Source: Chloroflexota bacterium
Lineage (GTDB): Bacteria > Chloroflexota > Limnocylindria > Limnocylindrales > CSP1-4
NCBI GenBank assembly: GCA_021812735.1
Contig: JAKAMV010000612.1
Coordinates: 1-6,366 of the forward strand
Direction: 5' to 3'
Length of the DNA: 6,366 nt
Part shown: positions 1 through 6,153 of the stretch, one piece after another
How positions within the stretch are numbered: the stretch's first letter is position 1
Layout of the letters: the number at the start of each line of letters is the position of its first letter
Notes under the pieces: generated by a model
The model's database searches: none
What the model saw: only the letters and a program-made list of their open reading frames with translations
Told to the model about the DNA's origin: nothing
Program-made: the position numbers and the translations under genes

Positions 1-2
1 GC

Positions 3-1601
3 GTCTACACCGGCGGCGACGCGATCAACCCGGTCAACGGCGAGCGCATCCCGGTCTACGTGGCGGACTACGTGCTGATGGGCTACGGCACGGGCGCGAT
101 CATGGCGGTCCCCGCCCACGACGAGCGCGACTTCGCGTTCGCCCGCAAGTTCGACCTGCCGATCGTCAACGTGGTCATGCCCCGCGACGCCGACGCGGAC
201 GCCGTCCTGGACGAGGCGTTCACGGCCCACACGACCGACGAGGTCATGGTCAACTCAGGGCGGTTCACAGGCCGCGCGGCGGCCGACGCGTGGCACGAGA
301 TCGTCGCCTGGCTGCGCGATCGCGGCCTGGGCGACAACGCCGTCACCTACCGGCTGCGCGACTGGCTGATCAGCCGCCAGCGCTACTGGGGCACGCCGAT
401 CCCGGTGATCCACTGCCCGGACTGCGGCCCGGTGCCGGTGCCCGAGGGCGACCTGCCGGTGCTGCTGCCCGACACCGTGGACTACCAGGGCTCGGGCGAC
501 AACCCGCTGAACCGCGACGAGGCGTTCCTGCGGGTCGACTGCCCGCGGTGCGGCAAGGCCGCGCGCCGCGAGACCGACACGATGGACACATTCATCGACA
601 GCTCCTGGTACTGGTTCCGCTACCTCTCCCCGCACTACGAGGCGGGCCCCGTGGACCCGACGCTCGTGGAGCAGTGGACGCCGGTCGACCAGTACACCGG
701 CGGCGCCGAGCACGCGGTCATGCACCTGCTGTACAGCCGGTTCTTCACCAAGGCGATGCGCGACCTGGGCCTGGTGGACCAGGACGAGCCGTTCCGGCGC
801 CTGTTCAACCAGGGCCAGATCCTGGGCGCCGACGGCGAGCGGATGAGCAAGTCGCGGGGCAACGTCGTCGACCCCGACGACCTCGTGACCCGCTACGGCG
901 CCGACACGGTCCGGCTGTTCCTGATGTTCATGGGCCCGTGGGACCAGGGCGGCCCGTGGAGCCCGACCGGCATCGGCGGCGTGAGCCGGTTCCTGGGCCA
1001 CGTGTGGGCGATCGCGACCGACCCGCACGGCCGCGAGCCGTCAGACCCGCACGCAGGGGAGCTGCCAGCCGGCGAGACGGAGGCGCAGGCCCGCGACCGC
1101 ATGCGCTCCGCGGCCCACCGCACCCTGCGGGACGTCACCGCGGACTACGAGGGATTCCGCTGGAACACGATGGTCGCCAAGCTGATGGAGCTGTCCAACG
1201 TCCTGTACCGGTATCGCGGGACGTCAGTCGCCGGGCTGGCCGAGTGGGACGAGGCCGTCCGCCTGCTGCTGCTCATGCTGGCGCCTGCCGCGCCCCACCT
1301 CACCGAGGAGCTCTGGTCCCGGCTCGCCGAGGCCCGCGGGGAGCCGTGGGAGTCGATCCACGTCCAGCGCTGGCCCGAGGTGGACGAGCGGGCGGTCGTC
1401 GAGGCGACCCGCGAGGTCCCGATCCAGGTCAACGGCAAGCTGCGCGACCGGGTCACGGTGGACGCGGGCATCAGCGACATCGAGCTCGAGCAGGTCGTGA
1501 TGGCGCGCGACAAGGTGATCGCGGCGATCGGCGACGGGAAGGTCGCGCGAATCATCCACGCCGGCGGCGGCAAGCTGGTCAACATCGTCGTCAAGGCGTA
1601 G
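3..1601 (+). CDS. leuS: Leucyl-tRNA synthetase, C-terminal part (5' end outside window)
   Basis: This enzyme charges tRNA-Leu with leucine in the cytoplasm. The reading frame is open from base 3 to the TAG at 1599-1601, giving 532 residues. The catalytic HIGH motif and the start lie upstream of the window. Visible in order: the end of the CP1 editing domain (MGYGTGAIMAVPAHDERD, whose HDERD holds the conserved editing-site aspartate); the class I core signature YRLRDWLISRQRYWG; a zinc module with two CxxC pairs (codons at 414-425 and 540-551); DTMDTFIDSSWYWFRY; the tRNA-synthetase signature ending in MSKS (843-854, with Arg in place of the first Lys of KMSKS); the anticodon-binding helical domain; and the C-terminal domain ending in GGGKLVNIVVKA. 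The sequence passes directly from NQGQILGADGE to the MSKS loop, so the leucine-specific insertion found there in E. coli and Thermus is absent, as in Bacillus-type LeuRS. The identification is certain. The gene looks intact and is followed by a hairpin-rich gap. Confidence 0.98.
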   Translation, partial: VYTGGDAINPVNGERIPVYVADYVLMGYGTGAIMAVPAHDERDFAFARKFDLPIVNVVMPRDADADAVLDEAFTAHTTDEVMVNSGRFTGRAAADAWHEIVAWLRDRGLGDNAVTYRLRDWLISRQRYWGTPIPVIHCPDCGPVPVPEGDLPVLLPDTVDYQGSGDNPLNRDEAFLRVDCPRCGKAARRETDTMDTFIDSSWYWFRYLSPHYEAGPVDPTLVEQWTPVDQYTGGAEHAVMHLLYSRFFTKAMRDLGLVDQDEPFRRLFNQGQILGADGERMSKSRGNVVDPDDLVTRYGADTVRLFLMFMGPWDQGGPWSPTGIGGVSRFLGHVWAIATDPHGREPSDPHAGELPAGETEAQARDRMRSAAHRTLRDVTADYEGFRWNTMVAKLMELSNVLYRYRGTSVAGLAEWDEAVRLLLLMLAPAAPHLTEELWSRLAEARGEPWESIHVQRWPEVDERAVVEATREVPIQVNGKLRDRVTVDAGISDIELEQVVMARDKVIAAIGDGKVARIIHAGGGKLVNIVVKA

Positions 1602-1631
1602 CGCCCGGCAGGGTCCCGGTGGCCGGCTGAC

Positions 1632-1690
1632 GGGGCCGCGGCGTGGCCCTATCGACCGGGCCGGGTGACGGACGGGCCGCCCGACGGCCC
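1632..1690. terminator. Two GC hairpins after leuS, candidate terminator
   Basis: Hairpin one pairs GGGGCC (1632-1637) with GGCCCT (1645-1650) around a 7-nt loop, including one G-U pair. Hairpin two pairs GGGCCG (1674-1679) with CGGCCC (1685-1690) around a 5-nt loop. They begin 31 nt past the leuS stop. Neither is followed by a T tract, so they are not classic intrinsic terminators. Tract-less hairpins at gene ends are common in very GC-rich bacteria but are also easy to find by chance. The assignment rests on position and pairing only. Confidence 0.35.
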
Positions 1691-1765
1691 AGACGGCGCG
1701 GGAGGCCTCACGGACGACACGGTCGGACCGACGCGCGGCCCATTCGGCGGGGCGGGCGTCCATAC

Positions 1766-1780
1766 GGCCACAGCCTGGCC
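1766..1780. terminator. Small hairpin downstream of the aldolase gene
   Basis: GGCCA (1766-1770) pairs with TGGCC (1776-1780) around a 5-nt loop. It lies about 70 nt beyond the minus-strand aldolase stop and could help end that transcript. The stem is only 5 bp and no T tract follows on either strand, so this is a weak call. Confidence 0.2.
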
Positions 1781-1851
1781 CGGCAGGCAGCCTAGCCCGA
1801 CAGCGCCACTTCGAACACGAGCCCCGAGCGGCGATCAGGCCCCGCCCCTGC

Positions 1852-2520
1852 TCACGCCGTCCGCGTCCCGGCCGACTCGAAGGACATCGCCCGCTGGAAG
1901 GCCGCGGCTCGCATCGAGTCGGGGATCGCGACGGCGCCGCCCAGGGCGCGCGCGTGGATCGACGTCTGCGCGGCCTCCTCGACGACGCCGAGGGCCATCG
2001 CCGCCAGGCCGATGGTGCGGTGGAACACGAGCACGCCGTGGTTGGCGAGCAGGACGGCCGGGTTGCCGGGTCGGACGGCGCGCCGGATCTCCGCCACGGC
2101 CTCGTCGGAGCCCCGCGGTGCATACCCTGCCAGAGGCACGCCCTCGGCGAGGCCGAACATCGCGAGCGCCTCGATCCAGCAGTCGATCGGCTGGTTCGCC
2201 ACGGCGAAGGCGGTGGCGTACGGGGCGTGCGTGTGGACGACGCAGCCCACCTCGGGGTTGTCCGCGTACATCGCGGTGTGCATCGCCACCACCTCGCCCT
2301 GGATCGGCGGCAGGTTTCCTTCGAGCAGCCGCCCGTCCAGCCCGACTCGCGCGATGCCCGCCGGCGTCAGCCCGTGCAGCGACGTCGCGGACGTGAAGTA
2401 CATCTCGTCACCCCCGGGCGCCCGGAGGCTGACGTTGCCGTGGCCGTTGTGCGAGATCGCCCCGCCGGCGAGCACGACCCCTGCCGCAGCGATGACCTCG
2501 TCCACCAGCGCGCTGTCCAT
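1852..2520 (-). CDS. Class II aldolase/adducin family protein
   Basis: A 222-residue, probably cytosolic, metal-dependent lyase of the FucA/AraD superfamily; 215-220 residues is the usual length. The ATG (2518-2520) is preceded by GAGGAG (plus-strand 2531-2536) at 10-nt spacing. Family marks seen: GHGNVS (residues 26-31), acidic residue Glu76 in QGEVVAMH, the zinc-binding pair His96/His98 in VVHTHAPYAT, and the third ligand His161 in LLANHGVLVF. These give the three-histidine-plus-glutamate site of E. coli L-fuculose-1-phosphate aldolase (Glu73, His92, His94, His155). However, the phosphate-contacting positions differ: FucA Ser71-Ser72 align with Gln74-Gly75, and Thr43-Gly44 with about Ala45-Thr46. 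Catalytic Tyr113 aligns by eye with Glu117. The substrate may therefore not be a sugar phosphate. A decarboxylase or dehydratase of the same superfamily is possible. No sugar kinase or isomerase is adjacent. The family is sure; the exact reaction is not assigned. Confidence 0.93.
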   Translation of the reverse strand: MDSALVDEVIAAAGVVLAGGAISHNGHGNVSLRAPGGDEMYFTSATSLHGLTPAGIARVGLDGRLLEGNLPPIQGEVVAMHTAMYADNPEVGCVVHTHAPYATAFAVANQPIDCWIEALAMFGLAEGVPLAGYAPRGSDEAVAEIRRAVRPGNPAVLLANHGVLVFHRTIGLAAMALGVVEEAAQTSIHARALGGAVAIPDSMRAAAFQRAMSFESAGTRTA

Positions 2521-2552
2521 GTTCGGGACGCTCCTCTACTCCTGCTGTCGGG

Positions 2553-2562
2553 CGGGCGCCCG
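2553..2562. promoter_or_regulatory. 10-bp perfect palindrome near the aldolase transcript start
   Basis: CGGGCGCCCG is a perfect 10-bp palindrome. It lies just inside the predicted start of the aldolase transcript (about 2564) and upstream of its ribosome site. Such a position suits a repressor operator. In DNA of this GC content, however, short GC palindromes also occur by chance. Confidence 0.25.
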
Positions 2563-2570
2563 AGACGCGC

Positions 2571-2576
2571 ATCGTG
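2571..2576 (-). promoter_or_regulatory. Candidate -10 element for the aldolase gene
   Basis: The minus strand reads CACGAT here, four of six matches to TATAAT and close to the TACGAT-type -10 of GC-rich bacteria. Transcription would begin near 2564, giving a leader of about 43 nt that contains the GAGGAG ribosome site. The hexamer about 17 nt upstream (AAGACG on the minus strand) keeps only the GAC of TTGACA, so the -35 is poor. It is supported by position more than by motif strength. Confidence 0.3.
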
Positions 2577-2584
2577 GCACCACG
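2573..2584. promoter_or_regulatory. Inverted repeat CGTGG-CA-CCACG, candidate operator
   Basis: Two perfect 5-bp arms (2573-2577 and 2580-2584) flank a 2-bp centre. The repeat overlaps the candidate minus-strand -10 of the aldolase gene, where a bound dimeric regulator would block RNA polymerase. No transcription-factor gene lies in the window, so the binding protein is unknown. It is less GC-biased in pattern than the surrounding hairpins, which makes it slightly more credible. Confidence 0.3.
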
Positions 2585-2617
2585 CACCCGATCCGTCTTG
2601 CGGCGTTCCGGCGGCCT

Positions 2618-2654
2618 CCCGGCGGCGCCGGGCAGACGGGCCGGGCAGCCGGCC
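2618..2654. repeat. Tandem strong hairpins in the divergent control region
   Basis: Hairpin one is CCCGGC (2618-2623), loop GGC, GCCGGG (2627-2632). Hairpin two is GGCCGG (2639-2644), loop GCAG, CCGGCC (2649-2654). Both have perfect 6-bp G/C stems with small loops, only 6 nt apart. They sit upstream of both predicted transcripts, so they are unlikely to be terminators of either flanking gene. They may be cruciform or protein-binding elements insulating the two promoters, or simple GC-rich chance pairing. Confidence 0.3.
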
Positions 2655-2676
2655 AGCACCGAGTCGCGCGAGACGG

Positions 2677-2682
2677 CACGAT
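2677..2682 (+). promoter_or_regulatory. Candidate -10 element for glmS
   Basis: CACGAT on the plus strand, the same hexamer proposed for the divergent aldolase promoter. It would start transcription near 2689 and give a leader of about 41 nt carrying GGAGAAG (2714-2720) before the ATG at 2730. No convincing -35 is visible at 16-18 nt upstream. The short leader leaves no room for a glmS ribozyme. Confidence 0.3.
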
Positions 2683-2729
2683 AGGCGCGCGCGCCATCCC
2701 CACCCCCAGCAGCGGAGAAGTGTCCTCGC

Positions 2730-4517
2730 ATGTGCGGCGTCTTCGGCTATGTGACCCACCGGGACGAGGCGCTCGGCCCGATCCTGGTGGAGGCCGCCCG
2801 GCGGCTCACCTACCGCGGCTATGACTCGGTCGGGGCGGCCACGTTCCGCGACGGCGCCATCGACCTGCGCAAGGACGTGGGCCGGGTGGACGCCGTGGCC
2901 GAGCGCCACGGCCTGCACGAGATGCGCGGCAACCGCGGCATCACGCAGCTGCGCTGGGCGACGTTCGGCGAGCCGTCGCAGGCAAACGCCCAGCCACACC
3001 TCGACTCGGGCGGCGCCATGTGCGGCGCCCACAACGGCAACGTGGTCAACAACGTCGAGCTGATGGCCGAGTTCACCGCCGAGGGGATGACGGTCCGCTC
3101 GCAGAACGACGGCGAGAGCTGCGTCCACGCTGTCGAGCGCTACGTCCGGCGCGGCGAGGCGCCGATCGAGGCGATCCGCCACGCCTACGCCGACCTCGAG
3201 GGCGACTACGCCTTCGTCATCGGGCAGGCGGACGACGACCGGCTGTACGCGTTCAAGAAGGGCTCCGGGCTCGTTGTCGGCCTCGGCGAGGGGTTCACCT
3301 GCGTCTCGTCCGACCTGCCGTCGATCCTGCCGCTCACGCGCCGCGTCGTCCGCCTCCGCGACGGCGAGATCGTGACGCTGTGGGCGGACCGCGTCGAGGT
3401 GCGCTCGGTGGCCGACGGCGAGCTCGTCGACCGGCCGCCCGAGCTGGTCACCGAGTCGATGGAGGTGGCGCAGAAGGGCGGCTACCCCCACTTCATGGAG
3501 AAGGAGATCCACGAGCAGCCGCAGGTCGCGCGCGAGCTGCTCCACCTGCTCGACGCGAGCGCGGACGTGGAGCCGCTGATCCAGCAGCTGCGCGATGCCC
3601 GCCACCTCCACATCGTCGCCTGCGGCACCAGCTACCACGCCGCGCTGCTCGGCTCGGTCTACCTCGCGCAGCTCGCCGGCCGCGTCGCGATCCCGGTCCT
3701 TGCCCCGCAGTTCATCGCGCAGTACGCGCCCGCGGTCGGGCCCGCCGACGCCGGCATCTTCGTCAGCCAGTCGGGCGAGACCAAGGACGTGCTCAACGCG
3801 CTCGGGGCGGCCGAGCGTCGCGGCATGGCCAGCTTCGGCCTGGCCAACGTGGTGGGCTCTGCGCTGACCCGGGCGACCCAGCTCTGCCTGCCGCTGGGCT
3901 GCGGCTTCGAGATCAGCGTCCCGGCCACCAAGACGTTCACCAACCAGGTGATCGCCTTCCTGTACCTGGCGTACCGGATGGCGGGCCGGGACACAGGCGA
4001 GCTTGTCCGTGTGCCGGAGCTGATGGAGGCGACGATCGAGTCGGTCGAGCCCCAGGTCCGGGCGCTCGCGGCCGAGCTGGCCGACCGCGACGACCTCTAC
4101 TGCCTCGGCTACGGCGCCACGTACCCCATCGCCCTCGAGGGCGCCCTCAAGCTCAAGGAGGTCACCTACGCGCACTGCGAGGGGATGCTCTCGACCGAGT
4201 TCAAGCACGGCCCGCTGTCGGCCGTGAGCACCGGCTACCCGATCCTCTTCGCGGCCGGCCCCGACGACGTCCCGCTCATCATCAGCGGCATCAACGAGGT
4301 CAAGGTGCGCGGCGCGCGGACGATCACGATCGGCCAGGAGGACGCGCGGCTGCGCGCGAACGGCGACGACCTCATCCCCATCCCCGCCTCGGACCCGCAG
4401 GTCAGCGCGCTGCTGGCGGTGCTGCCGCTCCAGCTCCTCGCGTACCACCTCAGCGTGCTGCGCGGCTTCGATCCCGACTTCCCGCGGAACCTGTCCAAGA
4501 CGCTCACGGTCGACTGA
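2730..4517 (+). CDS. glmS: Glutamine--fructose-6-phosphate aminotransferase (isomerizing)
   Basis: GlmS converts fructose-6-phosphate and glutamine to glucosamine-6-phosphate, the entry to peptidoglycan amino sugars. It is 595 residues (E. coli about 609). The ATG is set by GGAGAAG nine bases upstream and by the need for Cys2, which becomes the N-terminal nucleophile after Met removal. Residues 2-220 form the Ntn glutaminase domain: YRGYDS (28-33), RWAT (75-78), HNG (101-103), Asp127. A linker with GGYPHFMEKEIHEQP leads to two SIS domains: CGTS (298-301), SQSGET (346-351), EGALKLKE (470-477) and KHG (492-494). The C-terminal tail ends NLSKTLTVD, with Lys590 matching the Schiff-base lysine (E. 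coli Lys603). All isomerase landmarks are kept. Two glutaminase-loop histidines differ from E. coli: His77 is Phe79 and His86 is Gln88, and SETDTE is SQNDGE. A paralogue with altered amino-group supply or acceptor cannot be excluded. It diverges from the aldolase gene across a 209-bp control region. Confidence 0.93.
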   Translation: MCGVFGYVTHRDEALGPILVEAARRLTYRGYDSVGAATFRDGAIDLRKDVGRVDAVAERHGLHEMRGNRGITQLRWATFGEPSQANAQPHLDSGGAMCGAHNGNVVNNVELMAEFTAEGMTVRSQNDGESCVHAVERYVRRGEAPIEAIRHAYADLEGDYAFVIGQADDDRLYAFKKGSGLVVGLGEGFTCVSSDLPSILPLTRRVVRLRDGEIVTLWADRVEVRSVADGELVDRPPELVTESMEVAQKGGYPHFMEKEIHEQPQVARELLHLLDASADVEPLIQQLRDARHLHIVACGTSYHAALLGSVYLAQLAGRVAIPVLAPQFIAQYAPAVGPADAGIFVSQSGETKDVLNALGAAERRGMASFGLANVVGSALTRATQLCLPLGCGFEISVPATKTFTNQVIAFLYLAYRMAGRDTGELVRVPELMEATIESVEPQVRALAAELADRDDLYCLGYGATYPIALEGALKLKEVTYAHCEGMLSTEFKHGPLSAVSTGYPILFAAGPDDVPLIISGINEVKVRGARTITIGQEDARLRANGDDLIPIPASDPQVSALLAVLPLQLLAYHLSVLRGFDPDFPRNLSKTLTVD

Positions 4518-4521
4518 CGGC

Positions 4522-4557
4522 CGCGGCCGCAGCGCCGGCACGAGGTGGCCGCGCTGC
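4522..4557 (+). terminator. Two overlapping alternative hairpins after glmS
   Basis: Two 7-bp perfect stems share the same bases and cannot form together. CGCGGCC (4522-4528) pairs with GGCCGCG (4547-4553), and GCAGCGC (4529-4535) pairs with GCGCTGC (4551-4557). They begin 5 nt after the glmS stop and end before the candidate add promoter. Most likely they mark the end of the glmS transcript, though there is no T tract. The mutually exclusive geometry resembles an attenuator but may be coincidental in GC-rich DNA. Confidence 0.35.
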
Positions 4558-4567
4558 ACAGGCGCGC

Positions 4568-4573
4568 TACGAT
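4568..4573 (+). promoter_or_regulatory. Candidate -10 element for add
   Basis: TACGAT matches TATAAT at four positions, including the key first T, second A and last T. It is a frequent form in GC-rich bacteria. Transcription would begin near 4580, giving a leader of about 37 nt with GGAG (4607-4610) and then the ATG at 4617. No good -35 is seen. Together with the hairpins just before it, this suggests add has its own promoter rather than depending on glmS. Confidence 0.4.
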
Positions 4574-4616
4574 TCGGGTGCCTCTCTTGGCGACGATCCG
4601 GACGCTGGAGCTCGCG

Positions 4617-5726
4617 ATGCTGACCCACGACACGATCCGCCGAGCGCCCAAGGCGCTTCTCCACGACCACCTCGACGGCGGCCTCCGCCCGACGACCGTG
4701 GTCGACCTCGCGTCCGAATACGGCTACCGCGACCTGCCGACGACCGATCCGGCCGAGCTCGCCCGCTGGTTCACCCGCGGCGCCGACCGCAAGAGCCTCG
4801 AGCTCTACCTCGAGACGTTCGCCCACACCGTCGGCGTCATGCAGGAGCGGGACGCGATCATCCGCGTCGCCGCCGAGTGCGCCGAGGACCTGGCCGCTGA
4901 CGGCATCGTGTACGCGGAGGTCCGCTACGCCCCCGAGCTGTCGACGCAGCGCGGCCTGACGCTCGACGAGGCCGTCGAGGCGAACCTCGAAGGGTTCCGG
5001 ATCGGCGCGGGACGCGCGGCGGCGAGCGGGCGGCCCATCGTGATGCGGATGCTGGTGACGGCGATGCGCCAGGCGGCGCGCTCGGTCGCCGTGGCCGAGT
5101 GCGCGGTCCGGTGGCGAGACGCCGGCGTGGTCGGCTTCGACATCGCCGGCCCGGAGGCGGGCTATCGGCCGACCCGACACCTCGACGCCTTCGACCGCAT
5201 CCGGCACGAGAACTTCCACATCACGATCCACGCGGGCGAGTCGTTCGGGTTGCCATCGATCTGGGAAGCCGTGCAGTTCTGCGGGGCGGAGCGGCTCGGC
5301 CACGGCGTGCGCATCGTCGACGACATCGAGGCGCGCCCGGGCGGTGAGGTCGCCCTGGGGCGCCTGGCCTCGTACGTGCGGGACCGGCGCATCCCGCTCG
5401 AGATGTGCCCCACCTCGAACGTGCACACGGGCGCCGCCGCGTCGATCGAGGACCATCCCTTCGACCTCCTCCGCCGGCTCCGGTTCCGGGTCACCGTCAA
5501 CACCGACAACCGCCTGATGAGCAACGTCTCCCTGTCGTCGGAGTTCGCCGCCCTCGACGCGGCCTTCGGGCTGGGGCTGGGCGAGATGGAGTGGCTCACG
5601 ATCAACGCGATGAAGAGCGCCTTCGCCCCGTTCGACGAGCGGCTGCGGATCATCAACGAGATCGTCAAGCCCGGGTACGCTCACCTGCGCGCCGAGCAGA
5701 GCCATGTGCTCACGGCCGCCACCTGA
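4617..5726 (+). CDS. add: Adenosine deaminase
   Basis: This enzyme hydrolyses adenosine or deoxyadenosine to inosine or deoxyinosine plus ammonia in purine salvage. It is a cytosolic zinc-dependent TIM barrel of the amidohydrolase superfamily. I chose the ATG at 4617 because GGAG (4607-4610) stands six bases before it and the protein then begins just ahead of the family's N-terminal motif, giving 369 residues. In-frame GTGs at 4545 and 4578 would add residues with no homologous role. Key residues: His16 and His18 in HDHLDGG (zinc), His205 and Glu208 in HAGE (zinc and general acid), His229 in [18 protein letters not shown], and Asp297 in NTDNRLMS (zinc). The residue after Asp297 is Asn where mammalian enzymes have a second Asp; to my knowledge NTDNR-type sequences are common in bacterial homologues. 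Adenine deaminase is a less likely alternative. No signal peptide is present. The cupin gene follows 54 nt later. Confidence 0.94.
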   Translation: MLTHDTIRRAPKALLHDHLDGGLRPTTVVDLASEYGYRDLPTTDPAELARWFTRGADRKSLELYLETFAHTVGVMQERDAIIRVAAECAEDLAADGIVYAEVRYAPELSTQRGLTLDEAVEANLEGFRIGAGRAAASGRPIVMRMLVTAMRQAARSVAVAECAVRWRDAGVVGFDIAGPEAGYRPTRHLDAFDRIRHENFHITIHAGESFGLPSIWEAVQFCGAERLGHGVRIVDDIEARPGGEVALGRLASYVRDRRIPLEMCPTSNVHTGAAASIEDHPFDLLRRLRFRVTVNTDNRLMSNVSLSSEFAALDAAFGLGLGEMEWLTINAMKSAFAPFDERLRIINEIVKPGYAHLRAEQSHVLTAAT

Positions 5727-5731
5727 GACGG

Positions 5732-5749
5732 CCTCCGGACAGACGGAGG
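5732..5749 (+). terminator. Hairpin between add and the cupin gene
   Basis: CCTCCG (5732-5737) pairs with CGGAGG (5744-5749) around a 6-nt loop, starting 5 nt after the add stop. There is no T tract. It could terminate or attenuate the add transcript before the cupin gene, or stabilise the 3' end if the two are co-transcribed. The right arm contains a GGAGG, but this is 31 nt from the cupin start and too far to act as its ribosome site. Confidence 0.35.
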
Positions 5750-5780
5750 GCGAACACCGAGGAACCGAGGGGAGAGCACG

Positions 5781-6125
5781 TTGAGCGACGGACAGTCGGC
5801 ACCCGAGACGCGCGGCGTCTCGGTGACGCTCCTGGCGACGGTCGACCTCGCGGGCGAGATCGAGGGCATGGCGGGCCGCCAGCTCCGGATGCGCATGGTG
5901 ACGATCGAGCCCGGCGGCGTCTTCGGGCCCGTCCACGACCACGTCGGCCGACCTGGCACGGTCTACATCCTGCACGGGATCATCACCGACCACCGGGACG
6001 GGGCCACCACGGACTACGGGCCTGGTGTCGGCTGGCCGGAGGACCGCAACACGCTCCACTGGCTCGAGAACCGGGGGACGATCCCGGCGGTGGAGATCTC
6101 GGTGGACATCGTCAGGCAGGAGTGA
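5781..6125 (+). CDS. Small single-domain cupin protein
   Basis: A 114-residue protein that is essentially one cupin beta-barrel, probably cytosolic, with no signal peptide or membrane segment. The start is TTG, supported by GAGGGGAG (5767-5774) six bases upstream; the first in-frame ATG (residue 30) would cut into the fold. Cupin motif 1 is the PGGVFGPVHDHVGRPGTVYILHG region (residues 44-66), with metal ligands His52 and His54. The glutamate expected a few residues later is replaced by the Gly59-Thr60 stretch. Motif 2, around residues 80-97, gives His93 and Asn97 in HWLEN, so a three-histidine metal site is possible. The following segment PAVEISVDIV completes the barrel. Members of this broad superfamily include dioxygenases, isomerases, sugar-binding proteins and many of unknown role, so no function is assigned. 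It lies 54 nt after add and 40 nt before the oxidoreductase gene. Confidence 0.88.
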   Translation: MSDGQSAPETRGVSVTLLATVDLAGEIEGMAGRQLRMRMVTIEPGGVFGPVHDHVGRPGTVYILHGIITDHRDGATTDYGPGVGWPEDRNTLHWLENRGTIPAVEISVDIVRQE

Positions 6126-6138
6126 GCCGGGCATCGCA

Positions 6139-6152
6139 GGCGGCCCGCCGCC
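6139..6152 (+). terminator. Hairpin after the cupin gene
   Basis: GGCGG (6139-6143) pairs with CCGCC (6148-6152) around a CCCG loop, 13 nt after the cupin stop and directly abutting the candidate -10 of the next gene. It could end the cupin transcript. The stem is only 5 bp with no T tract, and it lies within the spacer of the next promoter, so it may instead be incidental. Confidence 0.25.
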
Positions 6153-6153
6153 C

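Larger units (their letters stand above)
1602..1851. other. Convergent intergenic gap, no supported gene
   Basis: These 250 bases separate the 3' ends of leuS (plus) and the aldolase gene (minus). Open frames cross the gap on both strands, but their translations are Arg/Pro/Gly-rich, show no family motif, and run into the antisense of real genes. I therefore treat them as high-GC artefacts. The gap contains several short perfect inverted repeats: 1632-1650, 1674-1690, 1720-1730 and 1766-1780. They probably serve transcription termination from both sides. I see no tRNA, no direct repeats and no transposon ends. Confidence 0.6.

Noticed and set aside
2521..2729. A glmS ribozyme upstream of glmS
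   Set aside because: The predicted leader is only about 41 nt and the whole gap is 209 bp shared with a divergent promoter. I see no pseudoknotted core like that of the Firmicutes ribozyme.
1665..2824. Plus-strand open frames across the leuS-aldolase gap, the aldolase antisense and the divergent region
   Set aside because: They are Arg/Pro-rich, lack recognisable domains and ribosome sites, and overlap the clearly coding aldolase gene and the start of glmS.
5781..5870. A signal peptide on the cupin protein
   Set aside because: The N terminus has no positive-then-hydrophobic segment or cleavage-like site; it is polar and leads directly into the beta-barrel.
2367..6134. A 1255-codon open frame on the minus strand, antisense to glmS, add and the cupin gene
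   Set aside because: Its translation is Arg/Val/Asp/His/Leu-rich low-complexity text with no family motif. It opposes three well-supported genes, and very high GC at codon third positions removes stop codons in antisense frames.
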